64,000 nt of DNA from IMG/VR virus record IMGVR_UViG_3300026078_000019, positions 1 to 64,000 of that record; one strand, 5' to 3'. Under the pieces are notes generated by a model. That model was not told the origin of the DNA and did not search any database. It saw only the letters and a list, made by a program, of their open reading frames with translations. A program made the position numbers and the translations under genes. Origin of the DNA: a virus. Below are positions 15,584 through 23,635 of this stretch, piece after piece; the stretch's first letter is position 1, and every line of letters begins with the position of its first letter.

Positions 15584-15988
15584 GTGAACGACCCGAACTA
15601 CCGAAGTCCCCCGAGCCTGTCTCAAGCTCTGCGCTGGAAGCGTGAGCTGGAGAAGGACATCTGGAACATCGAACGCCAGCTCGCTGAGAAGACCCACTTC
15701 GATCGGGGCCTGAACCGGCTTCTCACCAGCAAGGAGTATCAGAGCTGGCGTAAGTCGGCTCACGCGCGCCTGATCTACAAGAAGACCGACCACTCCTTCC
15801 TGAAGGACTGGATCGTGGAGCAGCGTCGGCGCATCGATGCCGACGAGATCGGCATTCACGACCCGAACGACCCGCGCGAGCTGCTTCAGCGTACCAAGGT
15901 CGCCATCGGCAAGGCGTTGGACGGCGACGGCGCCGACCTCGGCGTGCTGTACAACGTGATCGACCAGTACCTTCATCACGCGGCGTGA
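15584..15988 (+). CDS. Hypothetical helical protein (134 aa)
   Basis: GTG 15584 follows GAGAGGAGAGAATC. Helical and charged, with RWKRELEKDIWNIERQL likely a coiled coil. No motif recognised. It lies between two SLOG-like genes. Confidence 0.72.
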   Translation: MNDPNYRSPPSLSQALRWKRELEKDIWNIERQLAEKTHFDRGLNRLLTSKEYQSWRKSAHARLIYKKTDHSFLKDWIVEQRRRIDADEIGIHDPNDPRELLQRTKVAIGKALDGDGADLGVLYNVIDQYLHHAA

Positions 15989-15989
15989 G

Positions 15990-16451
15990 ATGAAGGAGGC
16001 GCTGCTTTACCTGGCGACGCAGGCGAAGAGCGGGCCCGTAAGGGTTGCGTTCATCGGATCAGTGAGCCGCACCTGGTTCTCGGACTGGGACACTGCCTGC
16101 GTCGTCATGGAGATCATGCGGGACACCGCGATGTTCATGCCGGTACATTCGGATCCGCGAGGCTTCGACTTCGTAATGTCCGAGGTGGCTAAGCTGATCG
16201 GACTGGCGTGCGTGGTCTATCCGGCAGAGGGCAACGACGAGCAGGGTCGCGCGCTACGGGACGCCGAGATGTTGGAGGGCGTCTCGTTGGTGGTGGCCTT
16301 CCCTCCCGAGCCTACAGAAGAAGAGAAGATCGAGCGACCCTGGACCGAGGCAGATCCTCGGCTTGCGCCGGTGGTGAAGATGCTCCAGCTACCGGTGCTG
16401 GTGGTACGAAGAAGCGGAGCTACGTCGTGGATTCCAGGAGACGAGACATGA
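15990..16451 (+). CDS. Rossmann-like protein, possibly SLOG (153 aa)
   Basis: Begins with a strand and Gly-containing turn VRVAFIGSVSRTW and later shows DAEMLEGVSLVVAFPPEP and LPVLVVRRSG, the alternating pattern of a Rossmann-like nucleotide-binding protein similar to SLOG/TIR-associated sensors. It starts one base after the previous stop. Tentative. Confidence 0.72.
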   Translation: MKEALLYLATQAKSGPVRVAFIGSVSRTWFSDWDTACVVMEIMRDTAMFMPVHSDPRGFDFVMSEVAKLIGLACVVYPAEGNDEQGRALRDAEMLEGVSLVVAFPPEPTEEEKIERPWTEADPRLAPVVKMLQLPVLVVRRSGATSWIPGDET

Positions 16452-16966
16452 GTGAAAGTCCTTCCGGGCTCGTTGTGGTCGACGGGCCGGCACTTCAGCG
16501 CCTCCCTCTTCGTACGGAGGAGGGTCGGGCAGTTCAGGAGATCTTTCGTGCCGCCGAGCGGGACCACAACGTCGATATCGATTACGCCTCGATGGAGATC
16601 CGGCTTGCCGCAGCGATGACGGAGTTCTTCGAGAAGAAGCATCCGAAGAGCAGCAACCCGAAGCCGCCGAAGAACTCGGTCCCGGCCGACTTCATGGAGT
16701 TCGTGCGTACCGATCTCACCGACTTCGTCGTGAGCCCGGGCTACATCGGAGTGACGCAGAGTCGCCGTGAGGCCGTGGTGGAGAAGATCAACAAGGTGGG
16801 CCAGAAGCTCATCATGCTGCTCTTCGCCTACCGTGCCGAGACCTCGAAGACGGAGGTCATCGACAGCCGCAAGCGTCGGAGGGCCATCGAGAAGTGTCGG
16901 CGCAAGATCACAGACCCGCTACCGAAGGGTGTTACGCTTCAGGAAGCGCTTCAGGTGCTGGCGTGA
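16448..16966 (+). CDS. Hypothetical protein (172 aa)
   Basis: Overlaps the previous gene by 4 bases. Helical and basic in its second half (DSRKRRRAIEKCRRKI). Not recognised. Confidence 0.72.
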   Translation: MSESPSGLVVVDGPALQRLPLRTEEGRAVQEIFRAAERDHNVDIDYASMEIRLAAAMTEFFEKKHPKSSNPKPPKNSVPADFMEFVRTDLTDFVVSPGYIGVTQSRREAVVEKINKVGQKLIMLLFAYRAETSKTEVIDSRKRRRAIEKCRRKITDPLPKGVTLQEALQVLA

Positions 16967-17133
16967 GAGACTACGCGGAGATGAAGTCACTCGCCTCTGA
17001 TCTCAAGGAGCTGGCGAAGAAGTATCGCGTGGTCGTCTGGACCACGCAGCAACTGCCGCCCGTCGGCCGCACCATTTCTCACAGGCCGCACACCGACATC
17101 GTGATCATTGATCGCGTTGATCTGCTGCGGTAG
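16963..17133 (+). CDS. Small protein resembling a RecA/DnaB-fold fragment (56 aa)
   Basis: GTG 16963 overlaps the previous stop. The sequence has SDLKELAKKYRVVVWTTQQ, which resembles the helix-strand of DnaB/RecA-type ATPases around the sensor Gln, and later DIVIIDRVDLL, like a Walker B strand, but in the reverse order for DnaB and without Walker A. It may be a remnant or a small interactor. Confidence 0.55.
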   Translation: MRDYAEMKSLASDLKELAKKYRVVVWTTQQLPPVGRTISHRPHTDIVIIDRVDLLR

Positions 17134-17142
17134 TCAAGAAGG

Positions 17143-17179
17143 GCCGGATTCCGGCTATAAGCGATCGAAGGAGGAACCC
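17143..17179 (+). promoter_or_regulatory. Short hairpin, CTATAAG element and SD
   Basis: GCCGG-ATT-CCGGC (17143-17155) merges into CTATAAG (17155-17161), followed by GAAGGAGGAACCC and ATG. It is the same layout as the other terminator/promoter units but with a short stem. Confidence 0.55.
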
Positions 17180-18217
17180 ATGAAGCAACTCACGATCGCG
17201 TTACTCCTGCTCGGGTGTTCCGAGCAGATGAATCTTCAACCGCAGACCGATGCAGGCGTCATGGGCGACGCCTGGATGGAGAGTGATGGCCAAGTCCAAG
17301 CAGACGCGTGGCAAGCGCCACAAGAAGACGCCGGCACCGACGCTGGAGACCCCGGCGCTGATGCAGGACTACCACCCGACGCAGCGGACGCTGGATCGAG
17401 CGTTGGTGACGTTGGAGCTGATGGAGGGCGGGACGCCCAAGCCGACGCCGGCCCGCCGCGCCCCGAAGGCGAAGCGGTCGACGTCACGGGCAGCCGCTGC
17501 GCGCTAGACCGCGCCGGCACGATGTGGTGCTGGGGGCGCTGGGCGCCGGTCCAGGACGTCCGCCGGCTCGGGACGGGCTTCGCCTCGGCCTCGGGCTCCT
17601 GCGCGCTCCGGGGCCACGAGGTGTGGTGCGCGGAGTTCCACACGCCGTCTATGGTGGCGGTGATCGATGGCAGCAGCACGCTGATACTCGACAGCATCGC
17701 GGAGTACAGCGACCTCGATCGGGGTTGTGGGCTCAGTGCGGCGGGCGAGATGGTGTGCTGGACTGACGGCGGCTCGGTCACCCGCTGGGGCGCTGGCCTC
17801 ACGCAGCCGATCGCCGTGAGCGCTACCTTCCCGCGTGAAACCGGGGCCGGTGCCGTAGGTGATGAAGCCTACGATCTCAATCCTCCGGCAACCTGCCACA
17901 GCGATGGCCACCGCGCCTCCTGCGTCCACGACACCGGCGGCGCCTTCGGGCTCGAACGCCCGGTTGGCGATCACTACATCCTCGGCTTCTCGATGAGCTG
18001 TTCGCACAACTCGTCGGGCACCTACTGCGGCGACGCCACCGTGGGCCCAAGCCCTGGTGATGTCGTGATTCCGGACGATGGCGCCTTCCACGATCACGCT
18101 GTGGCGTGGCCGATCGGCAGCGCTACCGACTGGACCGCCCGTGGTCTCTGCATCAGCGGCAGCACCCTGCGGTGCTACTCCTCTACCGGCGTCCTGGCCT
18201 ACACCGTCAACTGGTGA
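17180..18217 (+). CDS. Lipoprotein with D-A-G linker and RCC1-like motifs (345 aa)
   Basis: A type II signal peptide is clear: MKQLTIALLLLGC with lipobox LLLGC, so Cys13 would be lipidated and the protein anchored in a membrane facing outward. Residues 23-100 are a linker rich in Asp-Ala-Gly. From about 105 there are repeated Cys-x-W/G units such as RCALDRAGTMWCWGR and SCALRGHEVWC, like RCC1-type repeats. This combination is common in myxobacterial lipoproteins, so the gene looks host-derived and may alter the infected cell's surface. A second gene lies inside its linker (17286-17507). Confidence 0.88.
   Translation: MKQLTIALLLLGCSEQMNLQPQTDAGVMGDAWMESDGQVQADAWQAPQEDAGTDAGDPGADAGLPPDAADAGSSVGDVGADGGRDAQADAGPPRPEGEAVDVTGSRCALDRAGTMWCWGRWAPVQDVRRLGTGFASASGSCALRGHEVWCAEFHTPSMVAVIDGSSTLILDSIAEYSDLDRGCGLSAAGEMVCWTDGGSVTRWGAGLTQPIAVSATFPRETGAGAVGDEAYDLNPPATCHSDGHRASCVHDTGGAFGLERPVGDHYILGFSMSCSHNSSGTYCGDATVGPSPGDVVIPDDGAFHDHAVAWPIGSATDWTARGLCISGSTLRCYSSTGVLAYTVNW
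17286..17507 (+). CDS. Nested gene within the lipoprotein linker, another frame (73 aa)
   Basis: ATG 17286 follows TGGAG. It encodes a basic protein beginning MAKSKQTRGKRHKKTPAP and ending in Arg/Ala-rich residues. In this frame nearly every codon ends in G or C (by eye above 90 percent), like the other genes here, whereas the lipoprotein frame over the same bases falls to roughly 60 percent. That pattern suggests this frame is coding and the linker frame was overprinted on it or tolerates it. Confidence 0.5.
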   Translation: MAKSKQTRGKRHKKTPAPTLETPALMQDYHPTQRTLDRALVTLELMEGGTPKPTPARRAPKAKRSTSRAAAAR

Positions 18218-18236
18218 AGATCAGGATGTAGGTGGG

Positions 18237-18285
18237 GCACGGGTGATCCACCCGTGCTCTTTGCCTATCAGCCAGAGGAGGCCTT
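18237..18285 (+). terminator. Terminator followed by CTATCAG promoter-like element
   Basis: A 9-bp stem GCACGGGTG/CACCCGTGC (18237-18245 with 18249-18257) is followed by TCTTTGC, CTATCAG (18265-18271), then AGAGGAGG and a GTG start at 18286. Confidence 0.8.
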
Positions 18286-18843
18286 GTGATTGAAGAGGAA
18301 GTTGAGGAGATCAAGCGTCTACACGAAGAGAAGATTCAGCGCCTGCACGATAAGATCGCGCCGTTTGCCGAGCCCAGGGGGATCGCGCTTCTGGGAGACG
18401 ACGGGCTGGTCGCCATGGAGGACTTCCGCCTCATGGATGTCGAGCACATCATTCACGAGCTGGCGCACTGCACGCTGCTCGGGATCGACGTTCACGACCA
18501 CGACTGCATGGAGAAGCTCACCGCTCTGATGCAGCGCACGCCCGAGTACCACCAGAAGCTGAACGAGGTCGAGACCTTCGCGGTCACGATTGAAGTACTG
18601 CGCCGCCTCGGTGTAGACATCGTAGTTGATGATTTCTGGCACTCCTTGGAGATCGCTGGGTACGGGTTCGAGACGCCGAACGACGGTCGTATCGGGCTGC
18701 TCGATCCGATCAGCAATCGACGTACGCCCCAGGCAGTCCGGGCCGAGCGCTGGTGTCGAGAGTTCTTCGACATCTTCCCGAAGTCGCCCCGTGGTGATGC
18801 GGCGGCACATCGTTTGATCAATCTGTTCGAGGAGGAACCATGA
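18286..18843 (+). CDS. HExxH putative metalloprotein (185 aa)
   Basis: Residues near 57-63 read HIIHELAHC, a zinc-protease-type HExxH, with later acidic residues (NEVETFAV) that could supply a third ligand as in ImmA/IrrE-like proteins. The N-terminus is a coiled coil (EEEVEEIKRLHEEKIQRLHDK). Two other genes in this window (29415, 32631) carry a similar HExxH with divergent surroundings. Catalytic activity is not proven by the motif alone. Confidence 0.75.
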   Translation: MIEEEVEEIKRLHEEKIQRLHDKIAPFAEPRGIALLGDDGLVAMEDFRLMDVEHIIHELAHCTLLGIDVHDHDCMEKLTALMQRTPEYHQKLNEVETFAVTIEVLRRLGVDIVVDDFWHSLEIAGYGFETPNDGRIGLLDPISNRRTPQAVRAERWCREFFDIFPKSPRGDAAAHRLINLFEEEP

Positions 18844-19247
18844 GCAGCTTTCGCGTCACCCTGTCCCACTACATCAAGGAAGAGATCATCCTGGATGTGC
18901 AGGCACCGGACCACGAGACGGTGAAGGAGAGGCTCGGCGACATCCACGCCGTGGCGTGTGAGGTCCCGACGTGGAGCATCGACACCGAGGCTCAGCCCAC
19001 GCACATCGACATCGCCGTCGAGCCGTCCGAGAACTACGACAACAACCCCGACGCCACGCTTCGCGTGGAGCCGGACGGGACGGTCGGACTCGTCGAGGTT
19101 CTGGGTGATCAGGACCCGCTCACCGGGAAAGCCACGGAAGAGAAGAAGGCGAGGATCGAGCGCGCGCTCTACTCGGTGGAGAGCTGCTGCCTCGACAACG
19201 AGAACGACTTCCGCCGTGTCGTCGCGGCGTTGATGGAGGCGGTATGA
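18840..19247 (+). CDS. Hypothetical acidic protein (135 aa)
   Basis: Begins with a strand-rich domain (FRVTLSHYIKEEIILDVQA) and ends with a helical segment holding two adjacent Cys (SVESCCLDNENDF). Overlaps both neighbours by 4 bases. Not recognised. Confidence 0.75.
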   Translation: MSSFRVTLSHYIKEEIILDVQAPDHETVKERLGDIHAVACEVPTWSIDTEAQPTHIDIAVEPSENYDNNPDATLRVEPDGTVGLVEVLGDQDPLTGKATEEKKARIERALYSVESCCLDNENDFRRVVAALMEAV

Positions 19248-19795
19248 ATCAGATCACGGACTGGTCGAAGGAGATCCATCGAGTCGCGGTGGACAAGGGG
19301 TGGTGGAAAGACGAGATCATCGACGGCATCTTGCGCGTCGAGCTTGTGAAGGCGGTGGTGCCGACCAAGCTTCTGATGATCGTCACGGAGATCGGCGAAG
19401 CTACTGCGGAAGCTTGCTACAACCGGTGGGACACGAGGTGGGAGCTGGAGGGGTGGGGCACCCTTCACCTCAAAGAGTTGGAGGCGCTGCTCGACGCCGC
19501 GTACCTGAAGTCCGAGAACGCGAACGAGAAGCTGTCCAGCCTCATCGCGTATCTCGGGCTTCAAGGCGACGCTTCCGATCCCACCAGCATCGAGCGTTGG
19601 GCGTTGCGGGGCGCCCTGGTGGTGGCGCTGTGCCGCAAGTCGAAGCCGCTTGGCTTCGGTATCGAGGTCATCGACGCAGTCATCCGCGCTTGTGATCTGT
19701 TGTACGCCATGGGCTACGACGTACGAGAGCTGACGCGCATGAAGCACACCTTCAACGAGACGAGGTCCTACCGTCATGGGAACAAGCGCTTCTAG
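19244..19795 (+). CDS. MazG-like NTP pyrophosphohydrolase (183 aa)
   Basis: All-alpha NTP pyrophosphatases use helices with E-x-x-E and E-x-x-D metal ligands; here LLMIVTEIGEATAE (near 43) and GIEVIDAVIRACDLLYAMG (near 141) fit, and the C-terminal MKHTFNETRSYRHGNKRF is the familiar ending of phage MazG-like dNTPases. It would hydrolyse NTPs or dNTPs to monophosphates, or act on alarmones. It groups with ndk, dcd and thyX as nucleotide metabolism. Confidence 0.82.
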   Translation: MNQITDWSKEIHRVAVDKGWWKDEIIDGILRVELVKAVVPTKLLMIVTEIGEATAEACYNRWDTRWELEGWGTLHLKELEALLDAAYLKSENANEKLSSLIAYLGLQGDASDPTSIERWALRGALVVALCRKSKPLGFGIEVIDAVIRACDLLYAMGYDVRELTRMKHTFNETRSYRHGNKRF

Positions 19796-20009
19796 AACCA
19801 ACGTCGAGGGGCTGACCTGGGAAGAGTGGGCGTACGCGGCAGGCGTGGAGCCCACCACTCCAGGGTACGTGTTCGCCTACGGCTACTCGTATCCGTACGA
19901 CCCGCAACGTGAGCTGCGCCGGGCGTGGAAAGCCGGAGAAGATCCGACTGACTGGCGTAAGCATCATGCTGATCTTGCGCATGCGAAGTATCGGGAGGCC
20001 TCGACATGA
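19776..20009 (+). CDS. Hypothetical protein (77 aa)
   Basis: Starts inside the end of the MazG-like gene (20-base overlap). The segment RAWKAGEDPTDWRKHHADL is a pattern often seen in small phage proteins. No function assigned. Confidence 0.7.
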   Translation: MGTSASRTNVEGLTWEEWAYAAGVEPTTPGYVFAYGYSYPYDPQRELRRAWKAGEDPTDWRKHHADLAHAKYREAST

Positions 20010-20656
20010 TCTATCTCAACTTCGATCTGGAGACCGGCGGGCGCAGGCCCGATACCGCTCCGATGCTGAGCTTCGGCGCCGTCGCCATCCGCTCCGGTGT
20101 CTGGGAGAGCGCGGGTGAGCTGAGCTTCAACCTCTGGATCCCGGAGAAGCGGATCTGGGAGCCCGACTACAGGCAGTGGTGGGATTCGCAGCCGAAGGAG
20201 GTCTTCGAGGCCTGCCGCGTCAACCCCGTGCATCCGTGGTGGGGTATGAACGCGATCATGGATTGGATCCTGCACTTCACGGCCGAAGGCGAGCGTATCG
20301 CCTTCGTCGCCAACCCCGTGGCGTACGACATGCCGATCCTGCGCAGCTACCTCATGGACTTCGCCGGGGCGAAGTGGTCGGCGTGGGCGGAGCAGAACAA
20401 AGCCGGACTCGGCGGAGTCGACCTGCCTACGATGAGCATGATGCTGCTCGGGCGCGACTACCCGGACTCCTCGCGCTCGCGCTCGCCCAAGGAGTGGTTT
20501 CCGAAGCAGAACACCGATCTTCCACACATAGCGATCGAGGATGCGCGCATCCAGGCGCACTGGTTCGTGTCCATGATGAAGGAGGCAGCTACGCTGCCGA
20601 AGGTGCAACGTGAACCCTACGACCCCGATCGTGGATACGGAGATCGAACAGGCTGA
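20006..20656 (+). CDS. DnaQ-fold 3'-5' exonuclease (216 aa)
   Basis: DEDDh-type motifs are visible: NFDLETGG at residues 5-12 (Exo I, Asp7 and Glu9), NPVAYDMPILRSYL near 103 (Exo II Asp), and HIAIEDARIQAHWF near 175 (Exo III, His and Asp). It would degrade single-stranded DNA or RNA 3' ends, for example in proofreading or repair. The 216-residue length fits the catalytic domain alone. Confidence 0.87.
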   Translation: MIYLNFDLETGGRRPDTAPMLSFGAVAIRSGVWESAGELSFNLWIPEKRIWEPDYRQWWDSQPKEVFEACRVNPVHPWWGMNAIMDWILHFTAEGERIAFVANPVAYDMPILRSYLMDFAGAKWSAWAEQNKAGLGGVDLPTMSMMLLGRDYPDSSRSRSPKEWFPKQNTDLPHIAIEDARIQAHWFVSMMKEAATLPKVQREPYDPDRGYGDRTG

Positions 20657-21041
20657 GCTGGACGAGTTCATCGCCCAGTTCTATCGCTACCCTGGGCCCG
20701 TGCGCGCGTGGACGCCCGCAGACATTGCGGCCATGAACGTGACGATGGCCAAGATCGAACAACACTTCGCGTACCAGCGGTTCATCGAGCTGCCGCCGCG
20801 ACGTTTCACCCGTGAGTGGTGGCGTCGCTGGTACCGAGCACGGAACATCGAGTTCCGCTTCAAGCACGACGTCAGGCGATTGAAACGCTACGCCACTCTT
20901 GTCCTCGCCTTCGCGATCTTCGACGCCGGTGTGGCGGCCGGCTGGTACCTACACGGAGTTCATCATGCAGAGCTACAGCGAGAGCCGGATCTTTCCCCTG
21001 TCGTATATCCGGTCGATGAGAGTGGTGGCGAGGCTCGTTGA
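20610..21041 (+). CDS. Membrane protein with basic cytoplasmic part (143 aa)
   Basis: GTG 20610 starts 47 bases before the exonuclease ends. Residues about 90-115 form one transmembrane helix (YATLVLAFAIFDAGVAAGWY); the region before it is Arg/Trp rich, giving a probable N-in topology. Function unknown. Confidence 0.72.
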   Translation: MNPTTPIVDTEIEQAELDEFIAQFYRYPGPVRAWTPADIAAMNVTMAKIEQHFAYQRFIELPPRRFTREWWRRWYRARNIEFRFKHDVRRLKRYATLVLAFAIFDAGVAAGWYLHGVHHAELQREPDLSPVVYPVDESGGEAR

Positions 21042-21384
21042 GCTTCTTCCCGATCTGGTTGACAAGGAGCCTATCCGCTGCCACGAGATCGCGCGCCTGG
21101 CCCGGCGCGCTCTCGAACGTGCGGAGCCGCACCTAACCGTGATGGTCTACGACGGTCACTACGGGCCGGTCGAACACTCGTGGTTGGTGATCCAGGACGA
21201 TGACAGCACGCCCTGCATCCTCGACCCCTATGCCTGCTCCAGGCTTCCGCAGGTTCAGCTCATCGCGCCCAACCTCGGTCATGCTCTGCCGTACAGGGTC
21301 GGCAAGCCGCGCGACGACATCAAGTCACACGCGGTGCTCGACCTCTGGTCGGTGTACTCGGTCGAGATCCCGGATCACCGATGA
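20965..21384 (+). CDS. Hypothetical protein (139 aa)
   Basis: ATG 20965 follows GGAGTTCATC and overlaps the previous gene by 77 bases. A central EHSWLVIQDDD...CILDPYACS pattern (His-Ser-Trp, then Asp-Pro-Tyr) occurs in several phage proteins of unknown role and hints at a cysteine-hydrolase-like fold, but the catalytic Cys is not identified. Confidence 0.68.
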   Translation: MQSYSESRIFPLSYIRSMRVVARLVELLPDLVDKEPIRCHEIARLARRALERAEPHLTVMVYDGHYGPVEHSWLVIQDDDSTPCILDPYACSRLPQVQLIAPNLGHALPYRVGKPRDDIKSHAVLDLWSVYSVEIPDHR

Positions 21385-21995
21385 TCGTCATCGGCGTAGA
21401 TGAGTCAGGCACCGGAGCCTGGGCAGGTCCCTTCACGGTGTGCGCGCTGGCGCTTTACGCCGAGGACCAGGCGCAGCTTCGGCAGCGGGGCGTGAAGGAC
21501 TCCAAGGTTCTATCCGACGACCGGCGGCGCAAGCTGGTGGATGAGATCGTGGAGGTAGCGGTGGTTGGGTTCTGCGCCTTCGCCGAGGTGCAGGACATCA
21601 AGAGCCATGGGCAAAAAGAGGCGTGGAGGCGAGCAGCGTACACGTCGATCATCCACGTGGTGAGCGCACTCCCGTCTGGGGCGGAATCCGAAGTCATCGT
21701 AGACGGCAACGTCGATCTGACTCTGAAGGATCAGCTTCTTCGGGCCGGTGTTCGAGTACAGTTTCAGGTGAAGGCTGATGCCACCGTTCCGGCGGTGAGC
21801 GCGGCCAGCATCGTGGCGAAGACCTTGCGGAACGATCGCATGGCTGAACTGAGTGTTCTGTATCCCGAATATCTGTGGATCTTGAACGCCGGTTACGGAA
21901 CTCCAGAGCATCAAGCAGCGATCGAGAAGTACGGAAAGACGATCTGGCATCGTCCCGTAAAGAATCTCGCCGGTGTGTCTTTGCGGACACACTGA
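21381..21995 (+). CDS. rnhB: Ribonuclease HII
   Basis: Removes RNA from RNA-DNA hybrids and single ribonucleotides in DNA. The start MIVIGVDESGTGAWAGP matches the RNase HII active-site loop (D7, E8), followed by GVKDSKVLSDDRR and the conserved KADATVPAVSAASIVAKTLR with the further acidic ligand. The 204-residue length is normal. It overlaps the preceding gene by 4 bases. Confidence 0.93.
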   Translation: MIVIGVDESGTGAWAGPFTVCALALYAEDQAQLRQRGVKDSKVLSDDRRRKLVDEIVEVAVVGFCAFAEVQDIKSHGQKEAWRRAAYTSIIHVVSALPSGAESEVIVDGNVDLTLKDQLLRAGVRVQFQVKADATVPAVSAASIVAKTLRNDRMAELSVLYPEYLWILNAGYGTPEHQAAIEKYGKTIWHRPVKNLAGVSLRTH

Positions 21996-22113
21996 TCGTC
22001 CGTAGGCTGGACAAACGGATCCAGATGGCATAGGAAGGTGTGCCCATCTTCCGATGCCTCACGGCGTCATGCGTTCCCAGCATTGGTGCTGAGATCGAAA
22101 AAGGAGAGTGGTG

Positions 22114-22794
22114 ATGAGATTGATCCTAGGGTTCTTGATCGTGGGAAGCGTGCTGGCTTGCAGCGGGCTCGTGGAGGCCCAGGCACAGGCCAGTACGGAG
22201 CCCAGCATCTCGTGGAACGACTCCACGCGGCTCGCGCTCGGGCAGTGCTACGTGGCGGAGAATCGGTGGAGGAACCGGACCGAGCACGCAGCCATGGCCT
22301 ACGTGCTCTTGCGAAGGTGGCGCCGGTATCTGCGGATGCATCCCGGTTCCACCTACAGTTTCGAAGATCAGATTCGAGACTATTGTGCCGTGCACCGCAC
22401 GTCGTCCCCTTCGCCGCACCAGACTTGGGTGCGTGCGTTGCCGTGGGGAACGATGGAGACCAACCCCGGCATGGATCCCGAGCAGACGGATTGGAGGAAC
22501 TGGGTCGACGACTGGGACTATGCGAGAGAGACCGTCACGCTGTTCGAGACCGGCGCGCTACGCGACCCGTTGCCCGGTGCGATGAACTGGGGCTCGACAG
22601 ACGACGGTAACCCGCATCGAGGCATTCCGATGCCGCGGGTGATCGCCTCGGTGGTAGACGACGGCTTCGTGCTACTGAACAATCACTTCTACGCTCTCGA
22701 TCAGGATGCGGTTCGGTGCTACCGACCGGTCATGATGACAGGGACAGGTGGGAGTAGGGTTCAGGTCTACACGGCCGATCGATGTAGGGACTGA
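22114..22794 (+). CDS. Exported SleB-like cell-wall hydrolase (226 aa)
   Basis: An N-terminal signal (LILGFLIVGSVLACSG) has a possible lipobox VLAC or a Sec cleavage site after AQA. The remainder follows the SleB hydrolase plan: VAENRWRNRTEHAAMAYVLL (near 48), FEDQIRDYC, then a tail with DPLPGAMNWG...NNHFYAL. It would cut peptidoglycan from the periplasmic side, for lysis or entry. ATG 22114 has AAAGGAG upstream; GTG codons at 22108 and 22111 are alternatives. The 118 bases before it hold no evident gene. Confidence 0.65.
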   Translation: MRLILGFLIVGSVLACSGLVEAQAQASTEPSISWNDSTRLALGQCYVAENRWRNRTEHAAMAYVLLRRWRRYLRMHPGSTYSFEDQIRDYCAVHRTSSPSPHQTWVRALPWGTMETNPGMDPEQTDWRNWVDDWDYARETVTLFETGALRDPLPGAMNWGSTDDGNPHRGIPMPRVIASVVDDGFVLLNNHFYALDQDAVRCYRPVMMTGTGGSRVQVYTADRCRD

Positions 22795-22808
22795 ACCAAG
22801 GAGGAATG

Positions 22809-22830
22809 GGGCGGCTTCGGCCGCCCTTTT
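22809..22830 (+). terminator. Intrinsic terminator
   Basis: A perfect 7-bp GGGCGGC/GCCGCCC stem with a TTCG tetraloop is followed by TTTT. The next ATG is only 11 bases beyond the T-run, without CTATAAG. Confidence 0.85.
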
Positions 22831-22840
22831 CATTTGATCT

Positions 22841-23608
22841 ATGAAGCTGTATCACAGTGAAGCTGCGCTCTGCGAAGCCTTCGTTGCTCGGGCCAGAGAG
22901 CAGGGCTGGGAGGTGTATCCGGAGACTGGCTTCGATCTTCTTCTGGTAGCTACCGACAGGGTGCAGACGCGTGGTACGCGTCCCGGAGATCAAATCGGAG
23001 TAGAGGCGAAGGTGCACTGCAACATCGAGGTGTTGTTCCAGGCGATGCCGAAGGACTGGGGCGAGGCAGGCCCGAACTTCCACGCCGTGCTGGTGCCGTT
23101 CGCCACCAAGGAGTTTGCGTCGCTGTGTCGCCGCCTCAACATCGTGCTCTTCTCCGCTTCCAAGGATCGTACGTCCTATTCCACGGGTAGGGCGGTGGTG
23201 GAGCACAGACCGGGCGTCGATCACCTTCTCAGCAGCATCCCCGAGACCTTTCGGACGTACTACGATGCTCCTGCGTGGAAGCCCGATACCGTGATCTGGA
23301 CACCAGCGGGTGTGAAGAGCCCCAGCACCATCTCTCCGTGGAAGGTGAGCAGCATCAAGCTGATTCTCTACATCGAGGAGAAGGGGCACTGTACCTTGGC
23401 TGACTTCCGTCAGCATAAGATCGATGTGACGCGGTGGCGGAATGGTGGCTGGATCGTGGCCACGGGAGTCCGGGACGGCAAGTTCATGACGTATCGTCTC
23501 GGTACCGAGGCCGACTACAGGAAGCACAATCCTCCGCCCCACATCGCGTATCCTGAGATCACGGCGCAGCTACGGAAAGACCGAGAAGAGTCGAAGAAGA
23601 AGCGTTGA
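22841..23608 (+). CDS. PD-(D/E)XK-like nuclease with C-terminal domain (255 aa)
   Basis: The N-terminal 75 residues fit the restriction-enzyme fold: a helix with E (ALCEAFVARAREQGWEVYPE), strand GFDLLLV with an Asp, and GDQIGVEAKVH with the E-x-K pair. The rest (DTVIWTPAGVKSP..., helices, WIVATGVRDGKF) is a second domain, perhaps DNA binding. It has no SD and starts close to the terminator, so initiation may be leaderless. Target unknown. Confidence 0.72.
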   Translation: MKLYHSEAALCEAFVARAREQGWEVYPETGFDLLLVATDRVQTRGTRPGDQIGVEAKVHCNIEVLFQAMPKDWGEAGPNFHAVLVPFATKEFASLCRRLNIVLFSASKDRTSYSTGRAVVEHRPGVDHLLSSIPETFRTYYDAPAWKPDTVIWTPAGVKSPSTISPWKVSSIKLILYIEEKGHCTLADFRQHKIDVTRWRNGGWIVATGVRDGKFMTYRLGTEADYRKHNPPPHIAYPEITAQLRKDREESKKKR

Positions 23609-23614
23609 GATCAG

Positions 23615-23635
23615 CTATCAGTTCGTGGAGGAACC
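23615..23635 (+). promoter_or_regulatory. CTATCAG promoter-like element
   Basis: CTATCAG (23615-23621) follows GATCAG and precedes GTGGAGGAACC and ATG. The wider string GATCAGCTATCAGT is repeated at 31005-31018. Confidence 0.6.
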
